Assembly (NCBI GenBank): GCA_938082915.1
Contig: CALKCG010000141.1
Coordinates: forward strand, 1-6,160
Length of the DNA: 6,160 bases
Direction of reading: 5' to 3'
Source of the DNA: an uncultured archaeon
GTDB taxonomy: Archaea; Thermoproteota; CALKCG01; B24
The position numbers and the translations under genes are program-made. The notes under the pieces were generated by a model, which ran no database searches, was not told the DNA's origin, and worked only from the letters and a program-made list of their open reading frames with translations. How positions within the stretch are numbered: position 1 is the stretch's first letter; each line of letters begins with the position of its first letter. Positions 5,356-6,160 of the stretch are shown in pieces.

Positions 5356-5611
5356 TGCGGTTCTTCTCCTGAAGTCCTCGTCCACATTCCCACAGGCCCA
5401 CCTACCAGCAAACCCCCAAAGGATCTAGGCTCAACACCTCTTGTAAGTATTATGGCATCTGAGAAGGACCCAAGAAAGACATCTTTTATAAAGAGCTTGG
5501 CTACCTAAAAGCTTAAACACTAACCCAAAGCAATAGAATGGACAGAATTGAAGCCAAACCCTCCAAAATAATGAATGGAAGATAACAAGAAACTGCAGGA
5601 GCCTTATATGA
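5356..5611. other. Gap between the retropepsin-like pseudogene and tRNA-Gly
   Basis: No gene is supported here. CTTTTATAAAG (5483-5493) is a fully symmetric TATA-like box. About 45 nt downstream on plus is a 15-codon ORF (ATG 5538 to TAA 5583-5585) with no other support. I looked for a copy of the tRNA 3' end that would mark an integration site and saw none. Confidence 0.35.
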
Positions 5612-5686
5612 TGCGGCTGGCGGGATTTGAACCCGCGATCTGAGGCTTGGGGGGCCTCAATCCTAACCAGACTAGACCACAGCCGC
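5612..5686 (-). tRNA. tRNA-Gly, anticodon CCC
   Basis: The 75-nt cloverleaf reads cleanly on the minus strand. The acceptor stem GCGGCTG pairs with CAGCCGC. The D stem GTCT/GGAT has G-T wobbles at both ends and a TGG in the loop. The anticodon stem GAGGC/GCCTC carries the loop CCCCCAA, and a five-base variable loop follows. The T stem GCGGG/CCCGC carries TTCAAAT. Discriminator A73 is encoded and CCA is not, so CCA must be added enzymatically. Position 34-36 CCC decodes GGG glycine. Position 33, almost always U in elongator tRNAs, is C. There is no intron. It lies 52 nt downstream of the XPF-type gene on the same strand. Confidence 0.93.
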
Positions 5687-5720
5687 TCAGCCTCTATTAA
5701 ATTCAGAATAGTAGGAGGGG

Positions 5721-5735
5721 TTTATTAATTTTTAA
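5721..5735 (-). promoter_or_regulatory. Possible TATA box for tRNA-Gly
   Basis: On the minus strand the stretch reads TTAAAAATTAATAAA and is centred about 42 nt before the tRNA 5' end, which would give a short 5' leader for RNase P to remove. A closer AATTTAATA (5694-5702) is too near the mature 5' end. The T-rich strand could instead act as the end signal of another transcript. Confidence 0.3.
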
Positions 5736-5738
5736 GGC

Positions 5739-6160
5739 CTACTGTTGTGCCCCCCTCCCTCTATTAGAATCTAGTTTGGTCTGCCTTCCCCCCTCAACAG
5801 TTTGCGTATAGCTACTGTTTATAAGTCGGTATATTGCCTCGGCTTTAGCCTGATTTAATCCTTTAACCCTCATAAGCTCCGTTATCGACGCATTGAAAAC
5901 TCTTCTAAGGCTTCCAAAACTCTCTAATGTTCTCTCAGCCAGCGTAGGTCCCATACCAGGTAGAGAAGTTAAAACTTTAACCCTTTCATCGATCTTCTTA
6001 CTGGTCTTCGGAACAGTTATCGGTTGTTTAGACTCGCCTCTCCTATGGAGTTTCAAAGCTACGATATATATATGTTCAGCGCTCTGCACTTTATCATATG
6101 CGTATAGAACTGGTACTCCAAATCCTAGAGATATAGCCGACATAGCCCCCAATACGGCTC
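5739..6160 (-). CDS. xpf: XPF/Rad1-type structure-specific endonuclease, C-terminal part (5' end outside window)
   Basis: The frame is open from the right edge to TAG 5741-5739 (139 full codons visible). The first 35 or so residues (GAMSAISLGFGVPVLYAYD, then SAEHIYIVALKLHRRG) are the end of the ERCC4 nuclease domain; the catalytic GDxnERKxxxD region would lie outside. After a basic linker come two helix-hairpin-helix motifs, LPGMGPTLAERTLESFGSL and MRVKGLNQAKAEAIYRLI, which bind branched DNA. The enzyme cuts 3'-flap and fork structures in repair and replication restart; crenarchaeal forms are short, lack a helicase domain and need PCNA. The tail EGGRQTKLDSN has the Q-x-x-L of a PCNA-binding box but not the following aromatic pair. 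The TTG at 6152 is an internal codon rather than the start, because the domain is cut in the middle. A longer Hef with helicase cannot be excluded. Confidence 0.88.
   Translation of the reverse strand, partial: AVLGAMSAISLGFGVPVLYAYDKVQSAEHIYIVALKLHRRGESKQPITVPKTSKKIDERVKVLTSLPGMGPTLAERTLESFGSLRRVFNASITELMRVKGLNQAKAEAIYRLINSSYTQTVEGGRQTKLDSNRGRGAQQ

Noticed and set aside
5217..5411. Minus-strand ORF of 64 codons
   Set aside because: It is antisense to the end of the retropepsin-like gene, with no family signal or RBS.
5356..5686. Integrated element using tRNA-Gly as attachment site
   Set aside because: No duplicate of the tRNA 3' end and no integrase are present in the window, so the idea cannot be supported here.

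Overview
The window looks like thermophile-type archaeal DNA, probably from the Thermoproteota or a relative. The evidence is: an XPF-type ERCC4/helix-hairpin-helix nuclease; a tRNA gene with no encoded CCA; genes that start about 30 nt downstream of TATA-like boxes with almost no leader; and a few strong Shine-Dalgarno sites at internal operon positions. No rRNA or other taxonomic marker is present, so the lineage is inferred from protein style only.

Left part (1-1272, minus strand): a two-gene unit, moaC (molybdenum cofactor synthesis) followed 38 nt later by a HEPN-plus-nucleotidyltransferase fusion that runs off the left edge. moaC is divergent from a plus-strand gene at 1340, and both appear to use one nearly symmetric AT-rich box at 1301-1311.

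Sugar part (1340-3567, plus strand): two proteins of the xylose-isomerase-like TIM-barrel superfamily. The first resembles the L-rhamnose/ketose isomerase type. The second resembles the D-tagatose 3-epimerase/IolE type and has lost one substrate-contact histidine. The 278-nt gap between them holds several small hairpins and no convincing gene.

Decayed part (3716-5355): three consecutive damaged loci. A DUF4258-like small protein is frameshifted near its C-terminus. A minus-strand protein of about 206 residues carries several stops and frameshifts. A retropepsin-like ('aspartyl protease-like') protein carries an internal TAG and is preceded by an overlapping 47-residue ORF. The last pair is visibly richer in G/C than the rest. 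The minus-strand pseudogene and the plus-strand pair diverge from a second shared TATA-like box.

Right part (5612-6160, minus strand): tRNA-Gly(CCC) with an unusual C at position 33, and the C-terminal part of the XPF-type nuclease gene, which enters from the right edge.

I see no CRISPR array, transposase or complete new defence system. The points most worth checking are the run of decayed genes beside the tRNA, the C33 tRNA, the HEPN-nucleotidyltransferase fusion and the two divergent shared promoters.
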